From: Luteibacter sp.
Lineage (GTDB): Bacteria; Pseudomonadota; Gammaproteobacteria; Xanthomonadales; Rhodanobacteraceae
Assembly: GCF_009912395.1 (NCBI RefSeq)
Contig: NZ_WNDO01000026.1
Location: 1 to 64,000 of the forward strand
DNA length: 64,000 bases
Direction of reading: 5' to 3'
Numbering within the stretch: position 1 is the first letter of the stretch; the number at the start of each line of letters is the position of its first letter. Below are positions 52,366-61,721 of the stretch, in pieces. The translations under genes and the position numbers were made by a program. The notes below the pieces were generated by a model. It was not told the origin of the DNA. It saw only the letters and a list, made by a program, of their open reading frames with translations, and did not search any database.

Positions 52366-54201
52366 TTAGATCAAGTCTCGCAACGTAAGCTGCACTTGGT
52401 TGACGGCATTTTTCCGGAGGAACCTCAGCTGGACTTTTGTGCCTGGCGACTGATTGCGAAGCATCTTGCGAAAATCGTACAGCTTGATGGATTGAATCGG
52501 TTCACCGTTGACCTCCGTGACGATATCGCCCGCCCGGAGGCCAGCGGCCGCAGCCGGCGTGCCGGGACCTACATCCACGATTTCGAAGCCCTTCCCATTA
52601 TCGTTGACCCACATGCCGGACCGGTCGAATGTATCCAGATCTTCGATCGGGCCCGGGATAGGCTTGAGGTACATGAGCTGGTGATCGTAGTCGAAGGTGA
52701 CAACGAAGCGCTTCAGCACACCACCACCGACGTTGCTCGGAAATGCCTCCATACCTCCTGCGCCTCCCTTGTCCAGGCTGAACTCGGCAAGGGGAGCGGG
52801 TATCGTGAAGCCGTCGAGCTCCAGGTCCTTTCCATGAAATACGAAGCCCCGTGATGGACCGCCGACGCCCCATCCGGTGAGCGCTTCGGCCCCCGAAGGC
52901 TCGCGATCGCGTAGACGGTGCTTCTCGGCGAAAGCGCGGTTCAGCGATAGGGCAGTGCGAGCACCGGTATCTATGCCAAAACGATCCGGAATACCGTCGT
53001 ACGTTCCGAGGACCTCGGGAAACTGATGGTAGAAACGAAAGCGTACTGGCGTGCCGGCCGTCGCGGGGTTGAAGTGCTTCTTGTCGATGAAGGTGATCTG
53101 CTTTTTCCCATAGTCAATGCGGGTAACGAAGCGTGCGAGGAATTCGTAGCCAATCATTCCCTGTTCGTCGATACCTTCCGCCGCGTTGGAGAACTTCAAT
53201 ACGGTAACGACCTGGTGGTTGAGCGTGGCCCCGCCGACAGAGATGGAATCCACTTTCGCAAGTCCGCTTTGCGAGACGTCGTTGCCGGCGCCTCCGGCGG
53301 TCTGGCTACCCTGTGCGTGGACGCCGAGCACCTGAGCGGTCGCCGGCGTGAGAATATCGTGGCCTCCCGTGTCGACGATAAACGTCATCGGTTTGCTTCC
53401 ATTGACCGATGCGTCGACATAGATATGGTTGTTGACCAGTTGAAACGGAACCGTCGTTTCGCCCTTGTCACCCGTTAGCGCATAGTCGTTCATCGCCGTG
53501 ATCGGCAAGGCGTAATAGGCGGCCGACCGCGTCGGTTCGAACCGCGCGGTTGTCAGGGTCATCGTCTGGCGGTTGGCGGCGCCGCTACCATCATCCACGA
53601 CGATCGTATGCGCGATGGGAACACCATCCACATCGGTGTAATCCGCGTACGATGTCGTGATGACCTGGATACTTTGGATCTCCACGGTTCGCGCCAGGCG
53701 ATGCGTCACCGTGTCGAACCATGCGTCGAAGGGCTTGCCATCCCGTGGCGTGACAGTGAGTACATCGAACGTTTTCCTGCCTTCCGTCTTTCGACCGTTG
53801 TTCTGAATCCGTGCGCCGGCTCGATCACCATGCCACCAAAGGTTGCATCCGCGATAGGCCTCGTTGACGGCCAGCTGCCGTACGTCGCCTCCGGCCTGTT
53901 CGGTCGCGATGCCCGAAGTCTCCTTTTCCCAGGCTTTCTGGCCGTCGAAACCGGTGGCGCCGCTACTCGGGCCTATGTGGTAACGATCGACGAACGCACA
54001 TCGCTGAAGATCGATGACGGACGACATCGTGCCAGTGAGACCCTGGCCCGCATACGAAAACTGGCTATCCAGTGTTTCCTTGCCGGACCAGGTATCGGCG
54101 CCCATTGCCTTGCGATTGGCGGCGAGAAGCCTGTCGATATCGTCAGCCTTGCTGATACCCGCGGTGATGACGAGAATGCTTGCCAGGAATGCGTGGCGCA
54201 T
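52366..54201 (-). CDS. Exported retropepsin-like aspartyl protease with PDZ domain
   Basis: A signal peptide (AFLASILVITAGISKA) precedes an unknown N-terminal domain (about 20-240), then a retropepsin-like protease with FIVDTGGHDILT (active Asp) and a second site DRFGIDTGARTAL, and a PDZ domain from about 520 (FEIVDVGPGTPAAAAGLRAGDIV). Two Asp sites suggest a single-chain pepsin-like arrangement. It would act in the periplasm. The ATG at 54201 follows a GGGG element. The AraC gene upstream on the same strand ends about 70 bases away. Confidence 0.8.
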   Translation of the reverse strand: MRHAFLASILVITAGISKADDIDRLLAANRKAMGADTWSGKETLDSQFSYAGQGLTGTMSSVIDLQRCAFVDRYHIGPSSGATGFDGQKAWEKETSGIATEQAGGDVRQLAVNEAYRGCNLWWHGDRAGARIQNNGRKTEGRKTFDVLTVTPRDGKPFDAWFDTVTHRLARTVEIQSIQVITTSYADYTDVDGVPIAHTIVVDDGSGAANRQTMTLTTARFEPTRSAAYYALPITAMNDYALTGDKGETTVPFQLVNNHIYVDASVNGSKPMTFIVDTGGHDILTPATAQVLGVHAQGSQTAGGAGNDVSQSGLAKVDSISVGGATLNHQVVTVLKFSNAAEGIDEQGMIGYEFLARFVTRIDYGKKQITFIDKKHFNPATAGTPVRFRFYHQFPEVLGTYDGIPDRFGIDTGARTALSLNRAFAEKHRLRDREPSGAEALTGWGVGGPSRGFVFHGKDLELDGFTIPAPLAEFSLDKGGAGGMEAFPSNVGGGVLKRFVVTFDYDHQLMYLKPIPGPIEDLDTFDRSGMWVNDNGKGFEIVDVGPGTPAAAAGLRAGDIVTEVNGEPIQSIKLYDFRKMLRNQSPGTKVQLRFLRKNAVNQVQLTLRDLI

Positions 54202-54273
54202 GGATGACCCCGTGAAGAGACGATATGTGATGTGCGCTGCCGCCCTCGGTGGACGCAGCTCGCCTCACGCACG

Positions 54274-55110
54274 CTAGGGGAGTGCCAAGGGTGCGTCTTG
54301 AATCCAGTTGACCGGTGGCGTCCCGGAGGTTTTAGCAGGGGTGGGCGACGACGGGATCGACCGGCGCCAATCGCCGGGTGTAAAGCCCGTCAGTGCCAGG
54401 ACGGACCGGCTCATATGTGCCTGGTCGGCAAATCCGAGCGACGAGGAAATCTCGCACAGCGATTGTCGTGTCTCGCAGAGGCGCTGCAAGGCAGACCGAG
54501 TTCGCGAGCGAGCACGAAACGCCTTCGGTGACGTGCCATAGGCGCGCTGAAATCCGCGACTGACCGACTCGGGTCGCAACCCCGTCTCTTCGGCCCATTG
54601 CCGCAAGGAAAGGTCCGCATCCTGTCGAAGCCGTTCAGCAAGCAGGTCGGGCCAATCCTGGTGCCGTTGCTCGGACGCATCCCAGGTCGCCGCAAGGTGA
54701 TGCCATGCGTCCCGTGGCGAATGTCGTGCGATATGCAGCAGTCCTTCAGGATCTGTCGTCGTTCCAAAGAGCGGGAGGCGATAGTTCGTCGGAACCGGCA
54801 GGACGAGCAGTTCGGCTCCGTGCCGTGAAAAACAATCCGTATGAGAATCATAAGCGCGATGGATCAACACGTGGCCCGCTTCGACCGTGCGCCGACCTTC
54901 ATCGCCCGCTTCCATATAGCCGCCGCTCAAGACTACGGTGGCAAACGCCGCGTCATGGCAATGACGACCAAGTCGCTGGCAAGCGCCATGGCATTGATGG
55001 CCCATATCCGTCTTTGCGAACGATATCATCAAGATACGACTCGTAAGATGTCGGAATGCGTGTTGCACGACCAGAGGAACGTCATCCACGAAACGCGAAC
55101 TGGAATCCAT
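54274..55110 (-). CDS. AraC-family transcriptional regulator
   Basis: The 278-residue protein has a cupin-like N-terminal region (HCHDAAFATVVLSGGYMEAG, then EAGHVLIHRAYDSHTDCF) and a C-terminal HTH_18 (WAEETGLRPESVSRGFQRAYG and ISSSLGFADQAHMSRSVLALTGF). The ATG at 55110 is followed closely by its ribosome site; ATG 55029 is a plausible later start. It is divergent from the esterase, which it may control. The ligand is unknown. Confidence 0.8.
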   Translation of the reverse strand: MDSSSRFVDDVPLVVQHAFRHLTSRILMISFAKTDMGHQCHGACQRLGRHCHDAAFATVVLSGGYMEAGDEGRRTVEAGHVLIHRAYDSHTDCFSRHGAELLVLPVPTNYRLPLFGTTTDPEGLLHIARHSPRDAWHHLAATWDASEQRHQDWPDLLAERLRQDADLSLRQWAEETGLRPESVSRGFQRAYGTSPKAFRARSRTRSALQRLCETRQSLCEISSSLGFADQAHMSRSVLALTGFTPGDWRRSIPSSPTPAKTSGTPPVNWIQDAPLALP

Positions 55111-55283
55111 TCCTCGTGGTGATGGAATGCTTGGAGATGATCGACGTTTTGGCGCCGCTGGCAGTATAGATCGCTGTGAAGGCCCGGCAGTACCGTGCCT
55201 ATTGACCTACTTCTCATCAACACCTTGCAAGAAGACAATGCGGCTATGCCTCGCCCTGGGGCACATGCCTATGAGGGGGTGCC

Positions 55284-56828
55284 ATGCTCAAGTCGCATTG
55301 CTTGGTTGCGCTCACCGCTTTCATCGCGCTGCCCGCCTTTGCGGCAGACATACAGGTGCGTAATGAGGTTTCTTCCGACCAGGTGATGTCGGGGCGGTTG
55401 CTGGTTATCGCACGCCGTGTGGCTCCCTCCGAGAGCACCTTGCCCACGCAGATTGATATCGAATCCTTTTCACCAGAGGATGGTCTCGCCGTGATGGGCA
55501 GGGACGTCGATGGCATGCAGCGTGGAGCGACACGCCGCCTCGACGATGAGGACGCTGCCTGGCCGACATCGCCATGGAAGTTGCCGGCGGGCGATTATTG
55601 GATGCAGGCCCTGCTCGACACACGTCGAGACTATGGTCATTTCGGCCGTGGGGGCGGTGACCTCACCGGACCGGTCCGGCGCATACATGTCGATGGGCGG
55701 CCCTTGAATATTGAATTGACGCTGGACCGCGTATGGCCTGCGGTACAGCCCTGGGTATTCGATCCGCGGACCGCGCGCTTCATCGTCGATGCGATTCCAC
55801 ATGCTCGAGCCAATGCTCGACCCTATGTGTTCAACAGTTCATCGGTTAGCGCATTTTTCGGCCGTCCTGTGGATCAGCGTGGCTGGGTGCTTTTACCGCC
55901 AGGCTACGATGCAAGGAAAAAATACCCTACGGTTTATTCGCTATCGACCTATAGCGGCGACTTGGCACGACGCAGCTTTGACGTGACCTTGATCGATCTC
56001 TTGATGGCGCGTGGCGATTTGCCGGCCATGGTCTGGGTCTTTCCCGACTACTCTGTGCCAGGAGGCACCCATGAGTTCGTGGATTCGGTCAACAACGGTC
56101 CTTGGGACCATGCATTCGTCGACGAACTCATACCCTGGATCGAAGGGCACTATGCTGTCGATACATCCCCCTGCAAGCGGTTATTGACGGGCCATTCTTC
56201 AGGAGGTTGGTCATCGCTCTGGTTGCAGGTGCATCATCCCGAGACGTTTGGAGGCACCTGGTCTACCGGCCCTGATCCCATCGATTTTCACTCCTTCCTC
56301 AATGTTGATATCTATGCAGACGTGGCCAACGCGTACCGCTTCGCCGACGGCACGCCGATTCCCGCAGCCAGGGCGCGAGGCAAAGTGGTGGCGCGCTTTG
56401 AGGACGTCGCACGCATCGAGCGGGTTCTAGGCGGTAGCGGTGGTCAGTTGACCAGCTTCGAATGGACCTATTCACCCCGCGGCGACGATGGTAGGCCCAT
56501 GCCACTATTTGATGACCGCACCGGTGCGGTGGATAAGGCTGTCGCATCGGCGTGGGCTAGCTACGACATCGTGGCGTATTTGCGTGCGCATCCGGATCCT
56601 CGGCTCAGGGGAAAGCTTCATGTCATCGTCGGTGCGGAAGACAATTATTATCTCGATGGGGCGGTTCGACGGTTGGCCGAGCTACCTGACGCAGCAGACG
56701 TGCGGATTCTTCCCGGACGTACCCACAACAACCTGTACCAGATCGGCGACGACCCATTAGGCTTCTTTCGAACGATCGGCCACGAGATGTCGGAAACGAT
56801 CCGTAACCATCAAGGATTGCAAAAGTAA
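55284..56828 (+). CDS. Exported esterase (esterase D/enterochelin-esterase-like)
   Basis: A signal peptide (CLVALTAFIALPAFAA) leads a beta-rich N-terminal part and a putative esterase domain with GWVLLPPGYDARKKYPTVYSL, the nucleophile GHSSGGWSSLW, and a late His in LPGRTHNNLYQ. It resembles enzymes that cleave phosphate or siderophore esters. ATG 55284 has a GAGGGGG ribosome site. The next gene starts about 145 bases later on the same strand. Substrate unknown. Confidence 0.82.
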   Translation: MLKSHCLVALTAFIALPAFAADIQVRNEVSSDQVMSGRLLVIARRVAPSESTLPTQIDIESFSPEDGLAVMGRDVDGMQRGATRRLDDEDAAWPTSPWKLPAGDYWMQALLDTRRDYGHFGRGGGDLTGPVRRIHVDGRPLNIELTLDRVWPAVQPWVFDPRTARFIVDAIPHARANARPYVFNSSSVSAFFGRPVDQRGWVLLPPGYDARKKYPTVYSLSTYSGDLARRSFDVTLIDLLMARGDLPAMVWVFPDYSVPGGTHEFVDSVNNGPWDHAFVDELIPWIEGHYAVDTSPCKRLLTGHSSGGWSSLWLQVHHPETFGGTWSTGPDPIDFHSFLNVDIYADVANAYRFADGTPIPAARARGKVVARFEDVARIERVLGGSGGQLTSFEWTYSPRGDDGRPMPLFDDRTGAVDKAVASAWASYDIVAYLRAHPDPRLRGKLHVIVGAEDNYYLDGAVRRLAELPDAADVRILPGRTHNNLYQIGDDPLGFFRTIGHEMSETIRNHQGLQK

Positions 56829-56973
56829 AGGCTCTCATCGCCGCGAAACATGAAGCCCGCCTCGCCATATGTGATGGACAGCGAGGTGTAACTCATGGAT
56901 GGCGTACTTCAATACCGTATCCAGGCAGCCGCTAATTCGGTATTCGTGCTGCCGCGATAAATGAGGAGAACCC

Positions 56974-58704
56974 ATGCTTAGGTGGCCCATCATCTTTGCG
57001 CTTGCCTTGTCGTCCCTGACAGTAGCGCGAGGCGCATCCGGCGCCGAACAGGTCGACTACGCGCTGGCTCCAGGCATGGCGAATGGCGAGCTGTCGGAGT
57101 TCGTGGTGTCTGTGCGGTTCCCGGCGAACGCATCCGGAACCACGGGTTTCGGATGGCTGGCAAGTTGGCGCGGCGATCACCAGTTGAGCCGATACGTACG
57201 CGATCTCACGGTCGATGGCGCGACGCAGGTGATTCAGGATGCCCCGGGTCACTGGCGCATCGATGCACAGGGCGGCAGGCCGCTGACGGTGCGATACCGG
57301 ATCGTGCCCGGCGCCGATCCTTCGCCAAACCCGGGCCGGTTCGATCGTAGCGCCCCGATCATCCACGGAAATGTCTTTTCGGCGCTGGGTATGGCCGTCT
57401 TCGGCCGGCCCGATGGCAGCGAGAAAAGTCCGGCCACGTTTCTCTGGCAGGCGGGTTCGGCCCATATCCCCCTGGTGTCGGATCTTCAGCACTTGTCTGC
57501 ACCTGGGCAATCCGCTGGCCGTCCGGGAACGACCGAAGACATTCTGATGAGTACCCTGATCGGAGGCGCAGGCATGATCGGCGCGACGGCCGTGGCTAAC
57601 AAGAGTGAGCCGCGAGTGGGCATGCTTCCGGGCAGCGTGGCCAAGCCTGCGGAGTTCGTCGCCGCGGTGCGGCGCATCGTAGCGGCGGAGCGGCATTTCT
57701 GGAACGAAAGCGATCCGGGGCCGTATACGGTGACGACCACGCCGGTACCGGCGAGCTATAACCGATTTATCTCCGGCGCGGGCTTCGACGACAGCTTCGC
57801 GCTTTGGGTCAACACGAAATCAAGCAACGACGATCTCAGCTTCTTCATTGCGCACGAGGACTTCCACAGCTGGAATCCGGGTCAACTGGGTAAGCCTTAT
57901 GCCGATGCCTCGGCCGAGCAAAGCGCCGCCTGGTTCAACGAGGGATTCACCGACTACTTCGGCCAGGCGCTGAGTCTTCGATCCGGAGCGGTGACGGTGG
58001 AGGCCTTCCGCGATATATGGAACGACGCATTGAACGAGTACGCCAACTCGCCATGGCGTAATGCGCCCGAGGCCACGCTCGCGCCGGCCTTCTTCAAGGA
58101 CCAGGGTGCCAAGCGGATGCCCTACCTGCGAGGCGCCATGTTGGCCGCACGGTGGAACGCGCAGCTTCGCCAGAAACAGGTGGGCGCATCCCATGCCGTG
58201 CCCGTCGATCTGCGTTCCGTGTTGATCGAGCAGCGCAGGATGGCCGCGACATCATCCGCACAGCCTACCGATCTCTTCGTCAAGGCAGCCTCTCAGTACG
58301 GCCTTGACGTCAAGGAAGACCTGTCGCGCTTCATCGATAAAGGCGAGACCCTGTCCCTCGAGCCTGACACATTCGGCCCATGCGCGCGGGTGATCACCCA
58401 GCAGCGTCCCAGCCTGGAAGTGGGCTATACCTCTGAGGATCATAAGGTGACCGTTGTCGGTCCCGGCACCAAGGCCTACCTGGCGGGCCTGCGCGTGGGT
58501 ATGGTCATCGTCCAGAAAATCGCGGCGTCCCCCAGCGACTCACGCAAGCCATATCGACTGGATGTGCTCGATGGGAAGACTCGTCGCACCATAACGTTCC
58601 TGCCCCAGGGGCGCGACCAAGTCACCGTACAGCAGCTTCAACTGATTTCGCCGATCTCCAAGGACTGCGCATCAAACCTGGCGGGTATCCGAAGCCTGCC
58701 ATAG
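56974..58704 (+). CDS. Exported M61-family zinc aminopeptidase
   Basis: A signal peptide (IIFALALSSLTVARGASG) precedes a glycyl-aminopeptidase-type M61 peptidase. The zinc site is HEDFH (His294, Glu295, His298) with the third ligand in WFNEGFTDYF (Glu about 323). A PDZ-like part closes the protein (VVGPGTKAYLAGLRVGMVIVQ). It should trim peptides in the periplasm. ATG 56974 follows a GAGGAG ribosome site. It converges with the regulator gene at 58731. Confidence 0.88.
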   Translation: MLRWPIIFALALSSLTVARGASGAEQVDYALAPGMANGELSEFVVSVRFPANASGTTGFGWLASWRGDHQLSRYVRDLTVDGATQVIQDAPGHWRIDAQGGRPLTVRYRIVPGADPSPNPGRFDRSAPIIHGNVFSALGMAVFGRPDGSEKSPATFLWQAGSAHIPLVSDLQHLSAPGQSAGRPGTTEDILMSTLIGGAGMIGATAVANKSEPRVGMLPGSVAKPAEFVAAVRRIVAAERHFWNESDPGPYTVTTTPVPASYNRFISGAGFDDSFALWVNTKSSNDDLSFFIAHEDFHSWNPGQLGKPYADASAEQSAAWFNEGFTDYFGQALSLRSGAVTVEAFRDIWNDALNEYANSPWRNAPEATLAPAFFKDQGAKRMPYLRGAMLAARWNAQLRQKQVGASHAVPVDLRSVLIEQRRMAATSSAQPTDLFVKAASQYGLDVKEDLSRFIDKGETLSLEPDTFGPCARVITQQRPSLEVGYTSEDHKVTVVGPGTKAYLAGLRVGMVIVQKIAASPSDSRKPYRLDVLDGKTRRTITFLPQGRDQVTVQQLQLISPISKDCASNLAGIRSLP

Positions 58705-58730
58705 CGTCCCAAGGTGGTTGAACTTCACCT

Positions 58731-59573
58731 TCAAAGCAATCTTCGAAGTGCGTCCAGGGTTCCGTCCGCTTGCGATGGTGTAAGAACGATGAGTTTCAGA
58801 TCCGGTGAATCCCCAATACCAAGGCTTGAGTATTCGAATGTCATGGGGCCAGCAGTCGGATGATTGATGCGCTTTTCGCCCGATTGGGGGCGCAATACCG
58901 CTTGTTGATCCCACCACTGTGCGAATGCCTCGCTGGCGCGCGACAGGTTCTCGATGAGTCGAATGAAGGATAGGTCGCCTGCGTGGCGCGCGAAGTCGGT
59001 GCGAAACATGGCCATCGCCGCGCGGGCGACGGGTTCCCAATCCGTGAGCATGGCTCGGTGGCCTGGGTTCGCAAAAAGCAGGTGCAGCGCGTTCCGTTGG
59101 TCGCCCTCCAGTGCCTCGTAAGGACCGAAGACGACGTCGGCTGCACGGTTCCACGCGAGAATATCCCACCGTCGGCCACGTACGAATGCCGGTTGGTCCT
59201 GGAGGCTGACGAGCATTCGCCGAATGGGATCCTCTACCCGCTCGGGCTCGACCGCCCGATCGTTGTCCGGAGAGACGCGGAACAGGACGAAGAGATGCTC
59301 CCGCTCCGCGGCATCCAGCCGGAGCGCGGCGGCAATCGCCAATAGCACGTCCCCTGATGGATGGACGTCACGGCCTTGTTCGAGCCACGTGTACCAGGTG
59401 GTTCCTACACCGGCGAGCATCGCCAGCTCTTCACGTCGTAAGCCGGGCGTCCTCCGCCGAGTGCCCGCAGGCAAGCCAACCTCATGCGGGGTGAGGCGCT
59501 CACGGCGGGAGCGGAGAAACGCCCCCGCTTCGCGCTGGCGAAGGGTGTTGCTGGATGAGCTGGGCGTGGTCAT
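58731..59573 (-). CDS. XRE-family regulator with MmyB-like ligand domain
   Basis: The N-terminus has a helix-turn-helix (LRREELAMLAGVGTTWYTWLEQGRD), and the C-terminus from about 110 is the MmyB-like domain (RWDILAWNRAADVVFGPYEAL). Such regulators usually control a divergent oxidoreductase. Here it is divergent from the SDR gene (59684), with about 110 bases between. The ligand is unknown. Confidence 0.87.
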   Translation of the reverse strand: MTTPSSSSNTLRQREAGAFLRSRRERLTPHEVGLPAGTRRRTPGLRREELAMLAGVGTTWYTWLEQGRDVHPSGDVLLAIAAALRLDAAEREHLFVLFRVSPDNDRAVEPERVEDPIRRMLVSLQDQPAFVRGRRWDILAWNRAADVVFGPYEALEGDQRNALHLLFANPGHRAMLTDWEPVARAAMAMFRTDFARHAGDLSFIRLIENLSRASEAFAQWWDQQAVLRPQSGEKRINHPTAGPMTFEYSSLGIGDSPDLKLIVLTPSQADGTLDALRRLL

Positions 59574-59683
59574 GACTTTACCGTAGTACTTTCCATACCA
59601 GGATACGCTGCGAACTGTTTGCCTTGGTGGTTGGAGGAGACACTCGAATAAGGGCGCTTTGTCCTACTTGAGGAACTGTATCC

Positions 59684-60400
59684 ATGTCATCGCAACATAT
59701 CGTAGTCGTTGGTGGGTCATCCGGTATCGGGCTGGAGACGACCAAGCACCTGGTGGGTGCTGGCCATAGCGTCACCATGATCGGACGAAGCAAGGCACGA
59801 TTGGACAGCGCCTTGAATGCCACGAACGGTCAAGCCTCGGCCGTGCAGATGGATGCCACCGACGAAGCCGCGCTGGCCGACGGCTTTGCCGGACTCGCGC
59901 CCATCGACCACATGGTGCTCGCGCTGGGGAGTAGCAAAGGGGTGGGTCCCTTCGGCTCCATCGCCTTGTCGAACATCAAGGCCGGCTTCGAGGAAAAGGT
60001 ATACGCGCATATAGCCTGCGCGCAGGCGGCCCTGCCATATATCCATGCGAACGGCAGTCTGATCTTCGTCTCTGGGCTCGCCGCGCAAACTGCTACACCG
60101 GGGACCGCGGGCATCGCAGCTGCCAATGCGGCGGTCGCGGCGCTTGTGCCGGTACTTGCGGTGGAACTTGCGCCGATTCGGGTCAACGGCGTGTCACCGG
60201 GCGTCATAGATACACCATGGTGGGACGTTGTCCCCGAGGAGCATAAGCAAGCCCTGTTCGCTGAATACGCAGCGAAGACGCCGGTGGGTCGGGTGGGTCG
60301 CGCTAAGGACATCGCCCAGGCCATCGCCTTCCTGATTGGCAACAGCTTCGTGAACGGTCACATGCTCACCTGCGACGGCGGACTCCGTCACACGGCCTGA
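59684..60400 (+). CDS. SDR-family oxidoreductase-like protein lacking YxxxK
   Basis: The 238-residue protein has the SDR nucleotide loop VVVGGSSGIGLETTKHL, the late PGVIDTPWWD and a Ser at LIFVSGLAAQ, but the place of the catalytic YxxxK reads GIAAANAAVAAL. It therefore lacks the standard Tyr and Lys. It may bind NAD(P) without normal catalysis or use a different mechanism. ATG 59684 has a GAGGA ribosome site. It is divergent from the XRE regulator, which probably controls it. It converges with the 60420 gene. Confidence 0.82.
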   Translation: MSSQHIVVVGGSSGIGLETTKHLVGAGHSVTMIGRSKARLDSALNATNGQASAVQMDATDEAALADGFAGLAPIDHMVLALGSSKGVGPFGSIALSNIKAGFEEKVYAHIACAQAALPYIHANGSLIFVSGLAAQTATPGTAGIAAANAAVAALVPVLAVELAPIRVNGVSPGVIDTPWWDVVPEEHKQALFAEYAAKTPVGRVGRAKDIAQAIAFLIGNSFVNGHMLTCDGGLRHTA

Positions 60401-60419
60401 CGCGATCCCATGGCAGGGA

Positions 60420-60815
60420 TCAGTCCGCCGCCTTCTCGACCACCTCGATAGGCTCCTTGCCAGAGCCGAGGCGCTGGGCGAGCTTTTCCAGTTCGGCCGG
60501 GGTCAGGCCGTAGCGGCCCTGGCCGGGATCGATCGTGAGCTTCCCTTCGGTGATGGGGCTTTGCACCGTCACCGTGGTCAGGGTCTTGCCGTTGGCCCGC
60601 AGACTGACTCGTTTGCCGACATGTGATTCCGTGAAGTTAGCGAACGCGTCGCGAGAGGCATCCGCCAGCTCGACGTCGAGTCGTTGGGCGCCGTTAGCAT
60701 CGTCCTTCACCACGGCGGCCTTGGCTACGGTGAGCGATAGGGCCGGCGGACTGGCGATCGCTGCCAGCGGAGAGGCCAGGGCAAGCCCCAGCAGCATGCC
60801 GAAAAACCTGTGCAT
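60420..60815 (-). CDS. Exported hypothetical protein (131 residues), SecD-like P1 head fold
   Basis: A signal peptide (FFGMLLGLALASPLAAIA) leads a compact domain with DGAQRLDVELADASRDAFAN replaced by NGAQRLDVELADASRDAFAN, then FTESHVGKRVSLRANGKTL and VQSPITEGKLTIDPG. This resembles the head subdomain of SecD (P1) found alone in small periplasmic proteins. ATG 60815 has an AAGGAG ribosome site. It follows the pentapeptide gene on the same strand. Confidence 0.7.
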   Translation of the reverse strand: MHRFFGMLLGLALASPLAAIASPPALSLTVAKAAVVKDDANGAQRLDVELADASRDAFANFTESHVGKRVSLRANGKTLTTVTVQSPITEGKLTIDPGQGRYGLTPAELEKLAQRLGSGKEPIEVVEKAAD

Positions 60816-60866
60816 CGGTGACTCCTTCGAGCGGGAAGGATTTCCATCTAAGCACACTATCTGTCG

Positions 60867-61466
60867 CTATTCGACCAGGTCGATGTCGAGTCCGCGCAAC
60901 AGGGAGGCGGCCTCGGGTAGGGAGAATCGCGCGCGGCGCACGTCGTTCTGGCGGATGTCGATGGTGTAGTCGATCGCGTCGACGAAGTTGGCGCCGGTCA
61001 GTCGGGTGTGGCGGAACATCGCGTCGCGAAGCTCGGTCCCCGCGAAATCGGCGTCCGCGCAGTCCGCATCGGTGAAGTCCACGTTCAGCGCGCGGCATGC
61101 GAGCAGGCGTATCCCTTCCAGGCGCAAGCCGAAGAACGAGGAATCGTTGAGCAGGCAACGTTCGAAGCGAAGCGTTTCGGGAAGTTGTACCGAAGGCCAG
61201 TGTCCGCGTGTCCAGTCGATGCCCAGCATGCGGCAATCGGTGAAGCGCGACTCGGCGAAAAGCGTGCCGCCGATTCGAATCAGGTCCAGGTGGCAGTCGA
61301 TGAACTCGCAATCGCGGAACCGGCAGCGGCTGAAGGTCGATCGGTCGAAATGGCACTGACGGAAGGTGCAGCCCTCGAAGCGGATACCTTCGAAGACGGT
61401 GTCCTCGGCCACGATGTCCTTGAATAGCATGTCGGCGTAGTCGCCGCCGTCGATGATCGTATGCAT
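60867..61466 (-). CDS. Pentapeptide-repeat protein (Qnr-like)
   Basis: The 199-residue protein consists of pentapeptide repeats of the A(D/N)LXX type: FEGCTFRQCHFDRSTFSRCR, then LDLIRIGGTLFAESRFTDCR and ADCADADFAGTELRDAMFRH. The right-handed helix of such proteins can mimic DNA; Qnr proteins use it to guard gyrase. ATG 61466 starts at HTIIDGG. The stop is 51 bases from the next gene on the strand. A direct role in quinolone resistance is not shown. Confidence 0.85.
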   Translation of the reverse strand: MHTIIDGGDYADMLFKDIVAEDTVFEGIRFEGCTFRQCHFDRSTFSRCRFRDCEFIDCHLDLIRIGGTLFAESRFTDCRMLGIDWTRGHWPSVQLPETLRFERCLLNDSSFFGLRLEGIRLLACRALNVDFTDADCADADFAGTELRDAMFRHTRLTGANFVDAIDYTIDIRQNDVRRARFSLPEAASLLRGLDIDLVE

Positions 61467-61583
61467 GTCGCCGCTCCGCGATGAGACGGCCATGATAGCC
61501 GCAGTCGCCACTTGACCCGGGTCCGGAAGGAACTAGAATCGCCCAGGTCGAAATGGCAGGCTTGGTCTGGGTAGGCCCAAGCC

Positions 61584-61603
61584 CTTTCCTTACTAAAGGA
61601 AAG
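61584..61603. terminator. Hairpin between two divergent genes
   Basis: CTTTCCTT (61584-61591) and AAGGAAAG (61596-61603) make a perfect 8-bp stem around ACTA. The flanks are CT-rich on the plus strand. It lies in the shared 5' region, so it may be a leader hairpin of the NmrA gene rather than a terminator. Confidence 0.4.
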
Positions 61604-61721
61604 CTCTCTTCACATCGCTCGGATGTGATCCCCGACAGTCCCGCACGCTCGTCGTGCCTATGGGCCTGGTCGGTGACTTGACGCGATGTCGCTCCGGCAG
61701 GCCCCGTTGAAGGAGCTACCC

